Below, in pieces: positions 45,379 through 53,543 of a stretch of DNA of 64,000 nucleotides. The number at the start of each line of letters is the position of its first letter. Positions within the stretch are counted from its first letter, which is position 1. The notes under the pieces are model-generated. The model did not search any database. It had not been told where the DNA came from and saw nothing but the letters and a program-made list of their open reading frames with translations. Source of the DNA: Streptomyces rishiriensis (GTDB lineage: Bacteria > Actinomycetota > Actinomycetes > Streptomycetales > Streptomycetaceae); the NCBI RefSeq assembly GCF_030815485.1, contig NZ_JAUSWV010000002.1:496001-560000 (forward strand). The letters run 5' to 3'. Both the position numbers and the translations under genes were made by a program.

Positions 45379-46659
45379 ATGACCGCCGACGGCACGACCC
45401 CCGACCCCGGCCCGCAAGCACATGCCGCCACGCTCCTGCGCCGTCCCCGGCTGTGGCTGGTGCCCACCGTCCTCACCGGACTGCTCGCCCTGCTGCTGTC
45501 GCTGCTGTACATGGGCGGCATCGTCAACCCGCAGCGCGACCTGCAAGACCTGCCGATCGCACTCGTCAACGGCGACACCGGCGAGCCGCCGACCGGGCAG
45601 AAACAGAACTTCGGCGCCCAGGTGGCGGCGGCCATCATCTCGGACACCTCGAGCGACACGGCCGACTGGCGGCAGTCGACCCTCGCCCAGGCCCAGGACG
45701 AGCTGAACTCCGGCCAGGTCTACGGCGCCCTGGTCATCCCCGCGGACTTCACCGACTCCATCGCCGCACTCACCCGCGCGGACGCGACCGCCCGCCCCAC
45801 GATGACCGTGCTGACCAACCCCGCCAAGGGCAGCCTCGGTTCCTCGCTCGCGAGCAAGATCACCACCACGGCGGCCCAGCAGTCCTCCCGGACCATCGGC
45901 GAACAGCTGACGGCCGCCGCCTCGGGAGCGAACTCGACGACCAGGCTTCTGCTCGCCGACCCGGTGAACGTCGTCACCCGGGTCGGTCACCCCTTGGGCG
46001 ACGACAGCGGCCTGGGTCTGAGCGCCTTCTACTACACGCTGCTCCTCGTGCTGGCCGGCTTCATGGGCGGCAACGTCATCAGCAACGGCGTGGACACGGC
46101 CCTCGGTTACGCGGACAACGAGATCGGCCCCTGGCACACCCGGCTGCCCACGGTGCCGATCAACCGCACCCAGACGCTGCTGCTGAAGATGGCCATGACG
46201 GCCGGCATCACGGTCCTCAGCGTCTCCCTGGTACTGCTCGCCTGCGTCAGCGTCCTGGGCATGGACGCCACGCACATCCCCCTGCTGTGGATCTACTCCT
46301 ACTGTGCGGCCCTCGCGGTCGGCCTCGGCGTCCAGGCCATCAACGCGGCCTTCGGCGGGATCGGCCAACTGGTGTCCATGTTCGTGTTCATCGTGCTCGG
46401 TCTGCCGTCGTCCGGCGCCACCGTTCCGCTCCAGGCGGTCCCCGCGTTCTACCGCTTCCTGTCCCACTTCGAGCCCATGCGCCAGCTCAGCGACGGTGTC
46501 CGCGCCATTCTCTACTTCGACGCACGGGGCGACGCCGGACTCGCCCACGCCTGGACCATGATCGCGATCGGTGCGGCCGTCGGGCTCCTCTTCGGTTTCG
46601 CGATGACCTCGTACTACGACCGCAAGGGCCACAAGCGCCTCACCCCGCAGCCGACCTGA
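45379..46659 (+). CDS. DUF3533/YhgE-Pip-like membrane protein
   Basis: The 426-residue product has one N-terminal membrane segment (LWLVPTVLTGLLALLLSLLY), an extracytoplasmic domain of about 180 residues (LPIALVNGDTGEPPTGQKQN, VYGALVIPADFTDSIAALTR) and five to six C-terminal membrane segments. This is the layout of YhgE/Pip and DUF3533 proteins, which resemble ABC-2 permeases without an ATPase and are linked to export or lipid handling. CGGAGAA precedes ATG 45379. No ATPase gene is adjacent. Confidence 0.82.
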   Translation: MTADGTTPDPGPQAHAATLLRRPRLWLVPTVLTGLLALLLSLLYMGGIVNPQRDLQDLPIALVNGDTGEPPTGQKQNFGAQVAAAIISDTSSDTADWRQSTLAQAQDELNSGQVYGALVIPADFTDSIAALTRADATARPTMTVLTNPAKGSLGSSLASKITTTAAQQSSRTIGEQLTAAASGANSTTRLLLADPVNVVTRVGHPLGDDSGLGLSAFYYTLLLVLAGFMGGNVISNGVDTALGYADNEIGPWHTRLPTVPINRTQTLLLKMAMTAGITVLSVSLVLLACVSVLGMDATHIPLLWIYSYCAALAVGLGVQAINAAFGGIGQLVSMFVFIVLGLPSSGATVPLQAVPAFYRFLSHFEPMRQLSDGVRAILYFDARGDAGLAHAWTMIAIGAAVGLLFGFAMTSYYDRKGHKRLTPQPT

Positions 46660-46874
46660 GCGGACACGCCGACCACCGCCCCGCGAAAGCCTGTGGTGCG
46701 GGTCGAGGGCGGCGCCGGCGTTCTTCTCCGGGAAATCCGCCGCGGAGCGCCCGGGATCCGGGAAGTCGGGCGCGCGCGAGGGGGCGCCTTCACTACGCTC
46801 CGGGAAGTCTCGGCACAGTGCCGTGGCAGCCGACCCGGAAGTGCGACCGAGCCGTCCTGCCGAAGGAGTTCGCC

Positions 46875-47390
46875 ATGGAGTATCCCGACCTGTCGGCCCT
46901 GCCCGCCGAACTGCGGGAAGCCGTCAGCCGGCGCGGTTCGCTCAACGTCTTCCGCATGATCATGCACTCCCCCCGACTCGCCCCCGGCCTCCTGGAGATG
47001 GCCGACGCGATCCTGCAGCACAACTCTCTCCCGGACCAGTTGCGCGAACTCGCCATCGTGCGGGTCGGACACGTCTACGGTGCGCCGTACGAGGTCCACC
47101 ACCACCAGAACATCGGCCGCCTGGTCGGGCTTGGCCAGGCCGCCCTCGCCGCAGCCGCCACCGGTTCCACCGAGGGGCTGTCCCAGGAGGAGGCGTCGGT
47201 CCTCCGCTGCACGGACCGTCTGCTCGCCCGGCACACCCTGAGCGACGCCGAGCGCGCCGAGGCGCTGGAGTTCCTCACCGTGGAGCAGCTCTCCGACCTC
47301 GTCATCACCGTCGGGTTCTACCAGCTCGTCAGCAACTTCCTGAACACCTTCGGCGTGACGACCGAGGGCGAGACCAGCCCGTACCGATAA
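46875..47390 (+). CDS. Carboxymuconolactone decarboxylase-family protein
   Basis: The 171-residue all-helical product matches the CMD/AhpD fold (LRELAIVRVGHVYGAPYEVH, HHQNIGRLVGLGQAALAAAA, LVITVGFYQLVSNFLNTFGV). The CxxC of peroxidase-type members is absent, so a decarboxylase- or lactonase-like role is more likely than alkylhydroperoxidase activity. AAGGAG lies eight bases before ATG 46875. It converges closely on the sirtuin gene. Confidence 0.85.
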   Translation: MEYPDLSALPAELREAVSRRGSLNVFRMIMHSPRLAPGLLEMADAILQHNSLPDQLRELAIVRVGHVYGAPYEVHHHQNIGRLVGLGQAALAAAATGSTEGLSQEEASVLRCTDRLLARHTLSDAERAEALEFLTVEQLSDLVITVGFYQLVSNFLNTFGVTTEGETSPYR

Positions 47391-47420
47391 GTGCCGACGA
47401 CGTCCGGCGCCGTCACCGTC

Positions 47421-48323
47421 TCACGCGGGCGCCGTGCGGTCCTCGAGCGCGATCCCCAGCCGTGCGGTCACCGTGGTGAGGGCCGTTCCCAGGGGCAGCT
47501 CGATCCGGGCGACGGCGTGCCGGTCGCCCCGGGTGGGGTCCCGGTTGACGATCAGCACCGGCTTCCCGGCCTGGTCCGCCTGACGGACGAACCGGAGCCC
47601 GGACATCACCGTCAGCGAGGATCCCAGAACCAGCAGTGACGACGCGTCGCGGACCAGCGATCGGCAGTGCTCGACGCGTGGCGGCGGAACGGCTTCGCCG
47701 AAGAACACCACGTCCGGCTTGAGGACGCCTCCGCAGACCGCACAGGGCGCCACACGGAAGTCCCCGACCTGTTCGTCGGTGAGGTCGGCGTCACCGTCCG
47801 GATTGAGCGCGGCCGCCACGGGCTCGAAGCCCGCGTTCGCCTCCTCCAGCCGTCGGGCGAGCTCGCGGCGCGGGCTGCGGGCGCCGCAGGACTGACAGAC
47901 GACCCGGCCCAGGTTTCCGTGGAGTTCCACGACACCCTCGCTGCCGGCCGCCTGGTGCAGGCCGTCGACGTTCTGGGTGATGACACCCGAGAGCAGGCCG
48001 TGCCGCCCGAACGCGGCCACGGCCAGGTGCCCGGCATTGGGCCGGGCGTGCCCGAAGGTGCGCCACCCCAGGTGACTGCGCGCCCAGTACCGGCGTCGCG
48101 CCCGGGGATCGGCGGTGAACTCCTGGTAGGTCATCGGGGTGTGCCGACTCAGGCTCCCGCCCTCGCCCCGGTAGTCGGGGATTCCCGACTCCGTCGAGAT
48201 GCCCGCCCCGCTGAGCACCAGCACACCGCCGGCGCTCAGCGCGTCGACGACCTGCTCCGGATCGGTCGTACCCGGCGGCAGGTCCTCGGCGGGGGTCCAG
48301 CTCAGAGTGGGGCGCATGCGCAT
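47421..48323 (-). CDS. Sir2-family NAD-dependent protein deacylase
   Basis: The 300-residue product has all sirtuin landmarks: [15 protein letters not shown] (residues 39-53), [12 protein letters not shown], catalytic His135 in ELHGNLGR, and zinc cysteines C143/C146 (CQSC) and C194/C197 (CAVC). A 30-residue acidic insertion lies between the cysteine pairs. It removes acyl groups from lysines using NAD in the cytoplasm. Starts at 48323 and 48317 are both possible. The neighbours give no clear substrate. Confidence 0.93.
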   Translation of the reverse strand: MRMRPTLSWTPAEDLPPGTTDPEQVVDALSAGGVLVLSGAGISTESGIPDYRGEGGSLSRHTPMTYQEFTADPRARRRYWARSHLGWRTFGHARPNAGHLAVAAFGRHGLLSGVITQNVDGLHQAAGSEGVVELHGNLGRVVCQSCGARSPRRELARRLEEANAGFEPVAAALNPDGDADLTDEQVGDFRVAPCAVCGGVLKPDVVFFGEAVPPPRVEHCRSLVRDASSLLVLGSSLTVMSGLRFVRQADQAGKPVLIVNRDPTRGDRHAVARIELPLGTALTTVTARLGIALEDRTAPA

Positions 48324-48671
48324 GCCGCCAGCGTACGGAACGGACCGCCTTCGGCGTCCGCGACCGAGTCCGGGGCCGGGTCCAGCCGGACTCCTCCCAC
48401 CCCTCGGTCCGGCACCCGGCCGGCCGGCGCATGCGGGCGACCTGCGGTTCGGTTGCGTGCGCGGGACGCGAGATGGGTCACAACACGGTCCGGCGAAGCG
48501 GCCTTCCGACCGGGCCTTCGGGCCTGCCCACACCACATTTACGTGCAGTATGCACCTAAGCATGCACGGTCCGTGAGGGGGACATGTCTGCCTATCGTCG
48601 CTCTTTGGCCTGCCGCCGACGCCGCCGAGCAGTCCCGCCCCTGCCCCCGACGAAAGTAGGCGAGCGAAGCT
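48324..48671. other. Divergent promoter region with TGCAC-rich palindrome
   Basis: These 348 bases lie between the sirtuin and the first MHS transporter. They contain GTGCA-GTA-TGCAC at 48543-48555 and a further TGCAC nearby, but no credible gene. Confidence 0.4.
48543..48555. promoter_or_regulatory. Palindrome GTGCA-GTA-TGCAC
   Basis: Perfect 5-bp arms with a third TGCAC at 48563-48567, located about 120 bases before the MHS transporter start. This is a candidate regulator site. Confidence 0.4.
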
Positions 48672-50030
48672 TTGTCGACTGCGACAGTCGCCTCTCCCCC
48701 GACATCCGTCCCGACCGTCCCGAAGAACGCCACCGTCACCGACCCAGCGCTCGTGAAACGCGCCGTGAAGGCCGCCGCGCTGGGCAACGCGATGGAGTGG
48801 TTCGACTTCGGTGTCTACAGCTACATCGCGGTCACCCTGGGCAAGGTCTTCTTCCCGTCCGGGAACCCGACCGCCCAGCTGCTCTCCACCTTCGGCGCCT
48901 TCGCCGCCGCCTTCCTGGTCCGACCGCTCGGCGGGATGGTCTTCGGGCCGCTCGGCGACCGCGTCGGCCGTCAGAAGGTGCTGGCCGTCACCATGATCCT
49001 GATGGCCGCGGGCACCTTCGCCATCGGCCTCATCCCGTCGTACGCGTCGATCGGCGTCGGAGCCCCGCTGCTCCTGCTGGCCGCCCGCCTGGTGCAGGGC
49101 TTCTCCACCGGCGGCGAGTACGCGGGCGCCTCCACGTTCATCGCCGAGTACGCCCCCGACAAACGGCGCGGCTTCTTCGGCAGCTGGCTGGAGTTCGGCA
49201 CGCTCGCCGGGTACATCGGCGGCGCCGGCCTCGTCACGCTGATGACCGCTCTGCTGTCCACCGAGGACCTGCTGAGCTGGGGCTGGCGGATCCCGTTCCT
49301 GATCGCGGGTCCGATGGGCATCGTCGGCCTCTATCTGCGGATGCGGCTGGAGGAGACCCCGGCGTTCGCGGCCGAGCTGGAGAAGGCCGAGTCGAACCGC
49401 CCGAAGGTGCCGCTGCGCCGAATGATCGTGGGCCAGTGGCGGGCGCTGCTGCTCTGTGTCGGACTGGTGCTGGTCTTCAACGTCACCGACTACATGCTGC
49501 TGTCGTACATGCCGAGCTACCTGACCAGTGAGCTCCACTACGACGAGACGCACGGCCTGCTCGTCGTACTCGGCGTGATGGCCCTGATGATGATCGTCCA
49601 GCCCTTCGCGGGAGCCCTGACCGACCGTGTGGGTCGCCGGCCGGTCATCGCCGCGGGCTGTGCGGGCTTCCTGTTGCTGTCCGTCCCCGCGGTGCTGCTG
49701 ATCCGTCAGGGCAGCCTGTTCGCGGTCGCGCTCGGCATGGGAGCGCTGGGCCTGCTGCTGGTCTGCTTCACGGCGGCGATGCCGGCCGCTCTGCCGGCGC
49801 TGTTCCCGACGAAGGTGCGCTACGGCTCGCTGTCGATCGGCTTCAACGTCTCCGTCTCGATCTTCGGCGGCACCACCCCGCTGGTGGTGACGGCCCTGAT
49901 CGGGGCGACCGGGAACATGATGATGCCCGCGTACTACATGATGGCCGCGGCCGTGGTCGGCGGTGTGGCGGTGTGGTTCATGGCCGAGTCGGCGGGCCGC
50001 CCGCTGCCGGGCTCGGCACCCTCGTTGTAG
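48672..50030 (+). CDS. MHS-family (ProP-like) proton symporter
   Basis: The 452-residue product is a 12-TM MFS carrier of the metabolite:H+ symporter branch: GNAMEWFDFGVYSYIAVTLG in TM1, PLGDRVGRQKVLAVTMILMA in the TM2-3 loop, RLVQGFSTGGEYAGASTFIA, and SWGWRIPFLIAGPMGIVGLY. Known members import proline/betaine, citrate, ketoglutarate or shikimate. The TTG start is weakly supported by AGGCGAG; the cytosolic N-terminus is short. A paralog lies at 53544-55076 with about half of its residues matching by eye. Confidence 0.92.
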   Translation: MSTATVASPPTSVPTVPKNATVTDPALVKRAVKAAALGNAMEWFDFGVYSYIAVTLGKVFFPSGNPTAQLLSTFGAFAAAFLVRPLGGMVFGPLGDRVGRQKVLAVTMILMAAGTFAIGLIPSYASIGVGAPLLLLAARLVQGFSTGGEYAGASTFIAEYAPDKRRGFFGSWLEFGTLAGYIGGAGLVTLMTALLSTEDLLSWGWRIPFLIAGPMGIVGLYLRMRLEETPAFAAELEKAESNRPKVPLRRMIVGQWRALLLCVGLVLVFNVTDYMLLSYMPSYLTSELHYDETHGLLVVLGVMALMMIVQPFAGALTDRVGRRPVIAAGCAGFLLLSVPAVLLIRQGSLFAVALGMGALGLLLVCFTAAMPAALPALFPTKVRYGSLSIGFNVSVSIFGGTTPLVVTALIGATGNMMMPAYYMMAAAVVGGVAVWFMAESAGRPLPGSAPSL

Positions 50031-50269
50031 GGCTGCGGACGCGGAGCGCGGGACGCGAGCCGAGGACGTCCGGACCGGCCGGCCGGAACACGGGGCGCGA
50101 ACCTTCGAGCCCTTGACGGCAAGCCGGCCGAAGCGGTGGGACAGAGCCCGCTTCGCAACCGGGCGTCGCTTCTCCTTCCACGAACTATGCGTCAGCCACG
50201 TTTGTTCGAACGCGAATGGTGCACACGAGATGCTGACACTGTCTTTACACGAAGAAGCGGAGAGACATC

Positions 50270-50548
50270 ATGGGCATCATCGCGTGGATCGTCATCGGCC
50301 TGCTCGCCGGCGCCATCGCCAAGGCCTTGATGCCGGGCAAGGACCCGGGCGGCATCATCGTCACCATGCTCATCGGCATCGTCGGCGGTCTGCTCGGTGG
50401 CTGGCTCGGCAAGGTGATCTTCGGCGTGGACTCCATCGACGGGTTCTTCGACCTCTCCACCTGGATCGCCGCGATCGTCGGCTCGTTCATCCTGCTCGCC
50501 CTCTACCGCCTCGTCACGGGCAACCGGCATTCGCACCGCCACGCGTGA
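50270..50548 (+). CDS. GlsB/YeaQ/YmgE-family stress membrane protein
   Basis: The 92-residue product has three membrane segments (MGIIAWIVIGLLAGAIAKAL, GGIIVTMLIGIVGGLLGGWL, STWIAAIVGSFILLALYRLV) with Gly-rich helices, the transglycosylase-associated/GlsB pattern. These small proteins are induced by envelope or osmotic stress. GGAGAGACATC precedes ATG 50270 and a good terminator follows, so it is a single-gene unit. Confidence 0.9.
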   Translation: MGIIAWIVIGLLAGAIAKALMPGKDPGGIIVTMLIGIVGGLLGGWLGKVIFGVDSIDGFFDLSTWIAAIVGSFILLALYRLVTGNRHSHRHA

Positions 50549-50583
50549 CTGCCGCCGACGGTTCAGACGGCAAGGCATCCGAA

Positions 50584-50615
50584 CGGCTCCCGTCCTGTGC
50601 TCAGGATGGGAGCCG
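50584..50615 (+). terminator. Terminator after the GlsB-type gene
   Basis: CGGCTCCC (50584-50591) pairs with 50608-50615, and an inner TCCT/AGGA pair (50593-50596/50603-50606) extends the stem. It lies 35 bases after the stop. Confidence 0.75.
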
Positions 50616-51024
50616 TCGGCGTTGACAGCCCCTTACGCCTCCGGGACGCCACGTCCCGGCTCCGGCCCGCTTCGGCAGGCCGCCCAGGAACGGGGCCGCG
50701 GTATGAGGATGTGACAGTCCCTACCGGCCTTCGGGGGAACTTCGGGTCCCGCCCGCTGTCCGGCGGTCGGCGAGTGGTACGGGAGCTGGGCCGTCCGGTT
50801 GCCCCCGGTGGTGGTGGCGCTGGCGGCCGTCGGCGGGGCCGTCGCGGCGGGGGTGATCGGCGCCGTGGGGACCGTACCGCTGGTCGCCGTGGTGTGCTCC
50901 GTCAACCTGGCGCCGCGAGACCGTGCCGACGGCCCGGAACAGGGTGAGGACGGTACGGCTACGGCCGCGCACGGCCGAGGATCGTCGGCATGTGGGCGCG
51001 GCCGGTGGGCGCGGGGGTCACGTC

Positions 51025-51064
51025 ACCGGCCCCTGGCGGAAGGACTCTCCCGCCAGGGGCCGGT
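51025..51064 (-). terminator. Terminator after the hemerythrin gene
   Basis: A perfect 15-bp stem (ACCGGCCCCTGGCGG at 51025-51039 with its complement at 51050-51064) has a 10-base loop. It lies 17 bases beyond the hemerythrin stop. Confidence 0.85.
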
Positions 51065-51081
51065 CACGCGACGAACCGCTG

Positions 51082-51582
51082 TCAGGAGCCGACGATGCGA
51101 CGCACGTTGTCCACGTCGCCGCAACCGGCCTTCAGCTGACGTTCCCTTGCTTCCAGGAACGCCGCGCCGAGCTCTTCGCGTCGCTCCATGGCGACATTCT
51201 CGCGGGCACCGTTGAGGATGGTGCGCTCCTCCTCGTCGGTGTGGTGGGCGATGGCCTCCACGAGCTCTTCCAGTTTCTCGTCCCACTCCTCGGAGCCGAC
51301 CTCGTCGACCTCCAGGAGTTCGAGGAGCGCCTTGTTGCCTTCCTCGTGCTCCTCCTCGCCGTGCTCCACCTCTTCGTCGTCGATCTTCTTGAAGCGCTTG
51401 AGGGCGGGGTAGACCTTCTCCTCCTCCGCCAGGGCGTGCGCGATCAAGAGGTCGGCGAACTCCCGCAGGGCGGCCGCGCGGTCGGCTTCGACGCTGCGCA
51501 TCAGACGGAAGAGGTCCTCCATTCTTCGGTGGTCCTGGAGGATGAGGGCAACGACGTCTCGCGTGTCAGGCATGTCGGCCAT
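51082..51582 (-). CDS. Hemerythrin HHE-domain protein
   Basis: The 166-residue product has the hemerythrin ligand pattern: ILQDHRRMEDLF (H18), ADLLIAHALAEEEKVYPALK (H49, E53/E54) and EAIAHHTDEEERTI. The rest is very acidic and helical (DDEEVEHGEEEHEEGNKALL). It binds a di-iron centre and may sense or carry O2, NO or iron. The start is uncertain: ATG 51582, ATG 51573 or GTG 51597. Confidence 0.88.
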   Translation of the reverse strand: MADMPDTRDVVALILQDHRRMEDLFRLMRSVEADRAAALREFADLLIAHALAEEEKVYPALKRFKKIDDEEVEHGEEEHEEGNKALLELLEVDEVGSEEWDEKLEELVEAIAHHTDEEERTILNGARENVAMERREELGAAFLEARERQLKAGCGDVDNVRRIVGS

Positions 51583-51741
51583 GGGAGCGGGCTTCACTTT
51601 CGTACGAGGGTCCTGGGACAGGACCGAGTACCCCCACCGGCCGTTTTCATTGATCCGGCTCTGCTGTTCGGGCTGCTTCGGGGCTGTCCTGAGGCTGCCC
51701 TCACACGCGTTGCACGGGCTCGGCGCCGATCGCCCGGCCGA

Positions 51742-52935
51742 TCAGACGAAGGCGCTCTGCCCGGTGATCGCCTTACCGACGATCAGTGCGTTCATCTCCC
51801 TGGTGCCTTCGAACGAGTAGATGGCCTCCGCATCCGCGAAGAAGCGCGCCACGTCGTACTCGAGGACGATGCCGTTGCCTCCGAAGATCTCCCGGGACCA
51901 GGCCACGACCTCGCGCATGCGGGCGGTGACATGGGCCTTGGCCAGCGACGAGTGCTCGTCCCGGAAGACTCCGGCGTCCTGCAGGGCGGCGAGCCGGTGC
52001 AGCATGCCCCAGCTGGAGGTGATGTTGCCCAGGCTCTTCACCAAGAGATCCTGCACGAGCTGGAAACCCGCGAGCGGACGGCCGAACTGCTGCCGCTGGG
52101 TGGCGTAGCGCAGGGCCAGTTCGTACGCGCCGGTCATGACGCCGAGGGCCTGCCAGGCGACTCCACTGCGCGTGGCGCGCAGGACTTCCGCGACGTCACG
52201 GAAGGAGGAGGCGTTCTGAAGCCGGTCGCCTTCCGGCACCCGGACGTCGGTGAGGGTGACGTCCGCGTTCTCCACGATGCGCAGCGACGTCTTGTGGGCG
52301 ATCTTCTCGGCCGTGAACCCGGGCGTGCCCTTCTCGACGACGAAGCCCTTCACCTGGTCGTCGTCGACATCGCGGGCCCAGACGACGATGTGGTCGGCGA
52401 AGGTGGCGTTGCCTATCCAGCGCTTGGCGCCGTTGAGCACCCAGGTGTCGCCGTCCCGGCGGGCGGTGGTGTGCATGCCCGCCGCGATGTCGGAGCCGTC
52501 CAGCGGTTCCGTCAGGGCGAACGCCCCGATGGTGTCCATCCTCGCCATGCCGGGCAGCCAGCGGTCACGCTGGGCCTGGTCCCCGCAGGCATGGATCGCG
52601 TACATGGCCAGTCCGTTGTGGACGCCGAAGAAGGTGGCGACCGAAGCGTCGACACGGCTCATCTCCATCGCCATCATCCCGGTCAACAGATGGCCGGCGG
52701 CGGGGCCGTGGTCGCCGTAGCCCTCGTACGACAGTCCGACCAGTCCACTCTCCCGGAAACGGCTGATCAGCTCCTGGGGAAAGGTGCCGTCGGCCCAGTG
52801 CTGGGCCACCAGCGGCTGGACCTCGTCGCGCATGAACGCCCTGGTCCTGAGCAGAACCCTGCGCTCCTCCTCCGTCAGGGCGGCCTCGAAGTCGTAGAAG
52901 TCGGCGACGTTCTGCTGTTCCGTGAGTGAAGTCAT
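51742..52935 (-). CDS. Acyl-CoA dehydrogenase (glutaryl-CoA dehydrogenase-like branch)
   Basis: The 397-residue product has the three ACAD domains: an N-terminal helical domain, a middle beta-domain (IGAFALTEPLDGSDIAAGMH, LNGAKRWIGNATFADHIVVW) and a C-terminal helical domain ending at the catalytic glutamate in IYSFEGTREMNALIVGKAIT. The EGTxxxNxLIxG arrangement is like glutaryl-CoA dehydrogenases, but the substrate cannot be fixed. It is a cytoplasmic FAD enzyme passing electrons to ETF. The start at 52935 follows GAAGAAGGG. It lies between two MHS transporters, perhaps by chance. Confidence 0.92.
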   Translation of the reverse strand: MTSLTEQQNVADFYDFEAALTEEERRVLLRTRAFMRDEVQPLVAQHWADGTFPQELISRFRESGLVGLSYEGYGDHGPAAGHLLTGMMAMEMSRVDASVATFFGVHNGLAMYAIHACGDQAQRDRWLPGMARMDTIGAFALTEPLDGSDIAAGMHTTARRDGDTWVLNGAKRWIGNATFADHIVVWARDVDDDQVKGFVVEKGTPGFTAEKIAHKTSLRIVENADVTLTDVRVPEGDRLQNASSFRDVAEVLRATRSGVAWQALGVMTGAYELALRYATQRQQFGRPLAGFQLVQDLLVKSLGNITSSWGMLHRLAALQDAGVFRDEHSSLAKAHVTARMREVVAWSREIFGGNGIVLEYDVARFFADAEAIYSFEGTREMNALIVGKAITGQSAFV

Positions 52936-53543
52936 GGGGCCCTTCTTCCACGCTTGTGCCGAGCGATGCGCGCGGCCCACCACCACCGAGTACGTGACCC
53001 ACCTCCGCGCGGGCCCCTGGAAACCGATCGGTCAGGGCGTCCCCTCGTCGCCGTCCCCCACGGTCCGAAGGGCCGCCTTCGCCGTTTCCGAGCGAAAGCC
53101 GTGTCCGACCTCCGGGGCGAGACCGTGGTAGTGGCGGAAGTTTTAGAGCAGGGGGCTCCATACGGCCGGGTCAACGTGCTGCGTACCGGGCACGACGACG
53201 CGCTCGTCGGCATGTACCCGGAGCACCTCGGTCTCGACGCTGAAGAACAGCCCCTTCCCACCCGGGGTGAGAGCGATCGTCCTGGCCTCCAACTCGAGGG
53301 CGCATCCGGCCTCGAGGCGGCCGTACGACGTCCGAGGCCGTCGGCGTGAGCCGGCCGCGGCGGACTTGTGGCGCTCGTGGCGGTAGCTCCCGGCCCTGCC
53401 CCCTGCCGAACGGGGGAGGTCGGCGCGTCCGGGGTCTGGGCGTGAGCCCTGCGAAAGAGGGCAGAAGCCACTCTTGGCACACGAACACCTGGTGTTTCAC
53501 TTCGCACCCGCGTCACCTCGCGCAAGACCAGTAAGGAACTTCA
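52936..53543. other. 608-base region with one doubtful small ORF
   Basis: This region lies between the acyl-CoA dehydrogenase and the second MHS transporter on opposite strands. Apart from the small frame at 53101-53349 nothing is recognised. AAGGA before 53544 belongs to the transporter. Confidence 0.35.
53101..53349 (+). CDS. Possible small ORF containing a TTA codon
   Basis: From GTG 53101 the frame reads VSDLRGETVVVAEVLEQGAP and YGRVNVLRTGHDDALVGMYP, EHLGLD, which looks like folded-protein sequence. The last third is Arg/Pro-rich. It contains a TTA leucine codon (in EVLEQG), the rare codon that makes translation depend on bldA tRNA in Streptomyces. There is no clear ribosome site. It may be a fragment. 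Confidence 0.3.
   Translation: MSDLRGETVVVAEVLEQGAPYGRVNVLRTGHDDALVGMYPEHLGLDAEEQPLPTRGESDRPGLQLEGASGLEAAVRRPRPSA

Larger units (their letters stand above)
50549..51081. other. Intergenic with two terminators
   Basis: These 533 bases hold terminators for both convergent flanking genes. A plus-strand frame from about 50799 begins VVVALAAVGGAVAAGVIGAV, which would be a membrane segment, but it has no ribosome site and turns Arg-rich. It is not called. Confidence 0.4.

Noticed and set aside
44497..46632. 711-residue minus-strand frame opposite the GNAT and DUF3533 genes
   Set aside because: It is antisense to two well-supported genes and has low-complexity translation and no ribosome site.
48324..49553. 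N-terminal extension of the sirtuin frame across the MHS transporter
   Set aside because: The sirtuin fold starts at 48323; the rest is an antisense shadow of the transporter gene.
50799..51024. Possible small membrane protein in the gap after the GlsB-type gene
   Set aside because: One hydrophobic stretch only, no ribosome site, and it runs into the terminator and the opposite gene.
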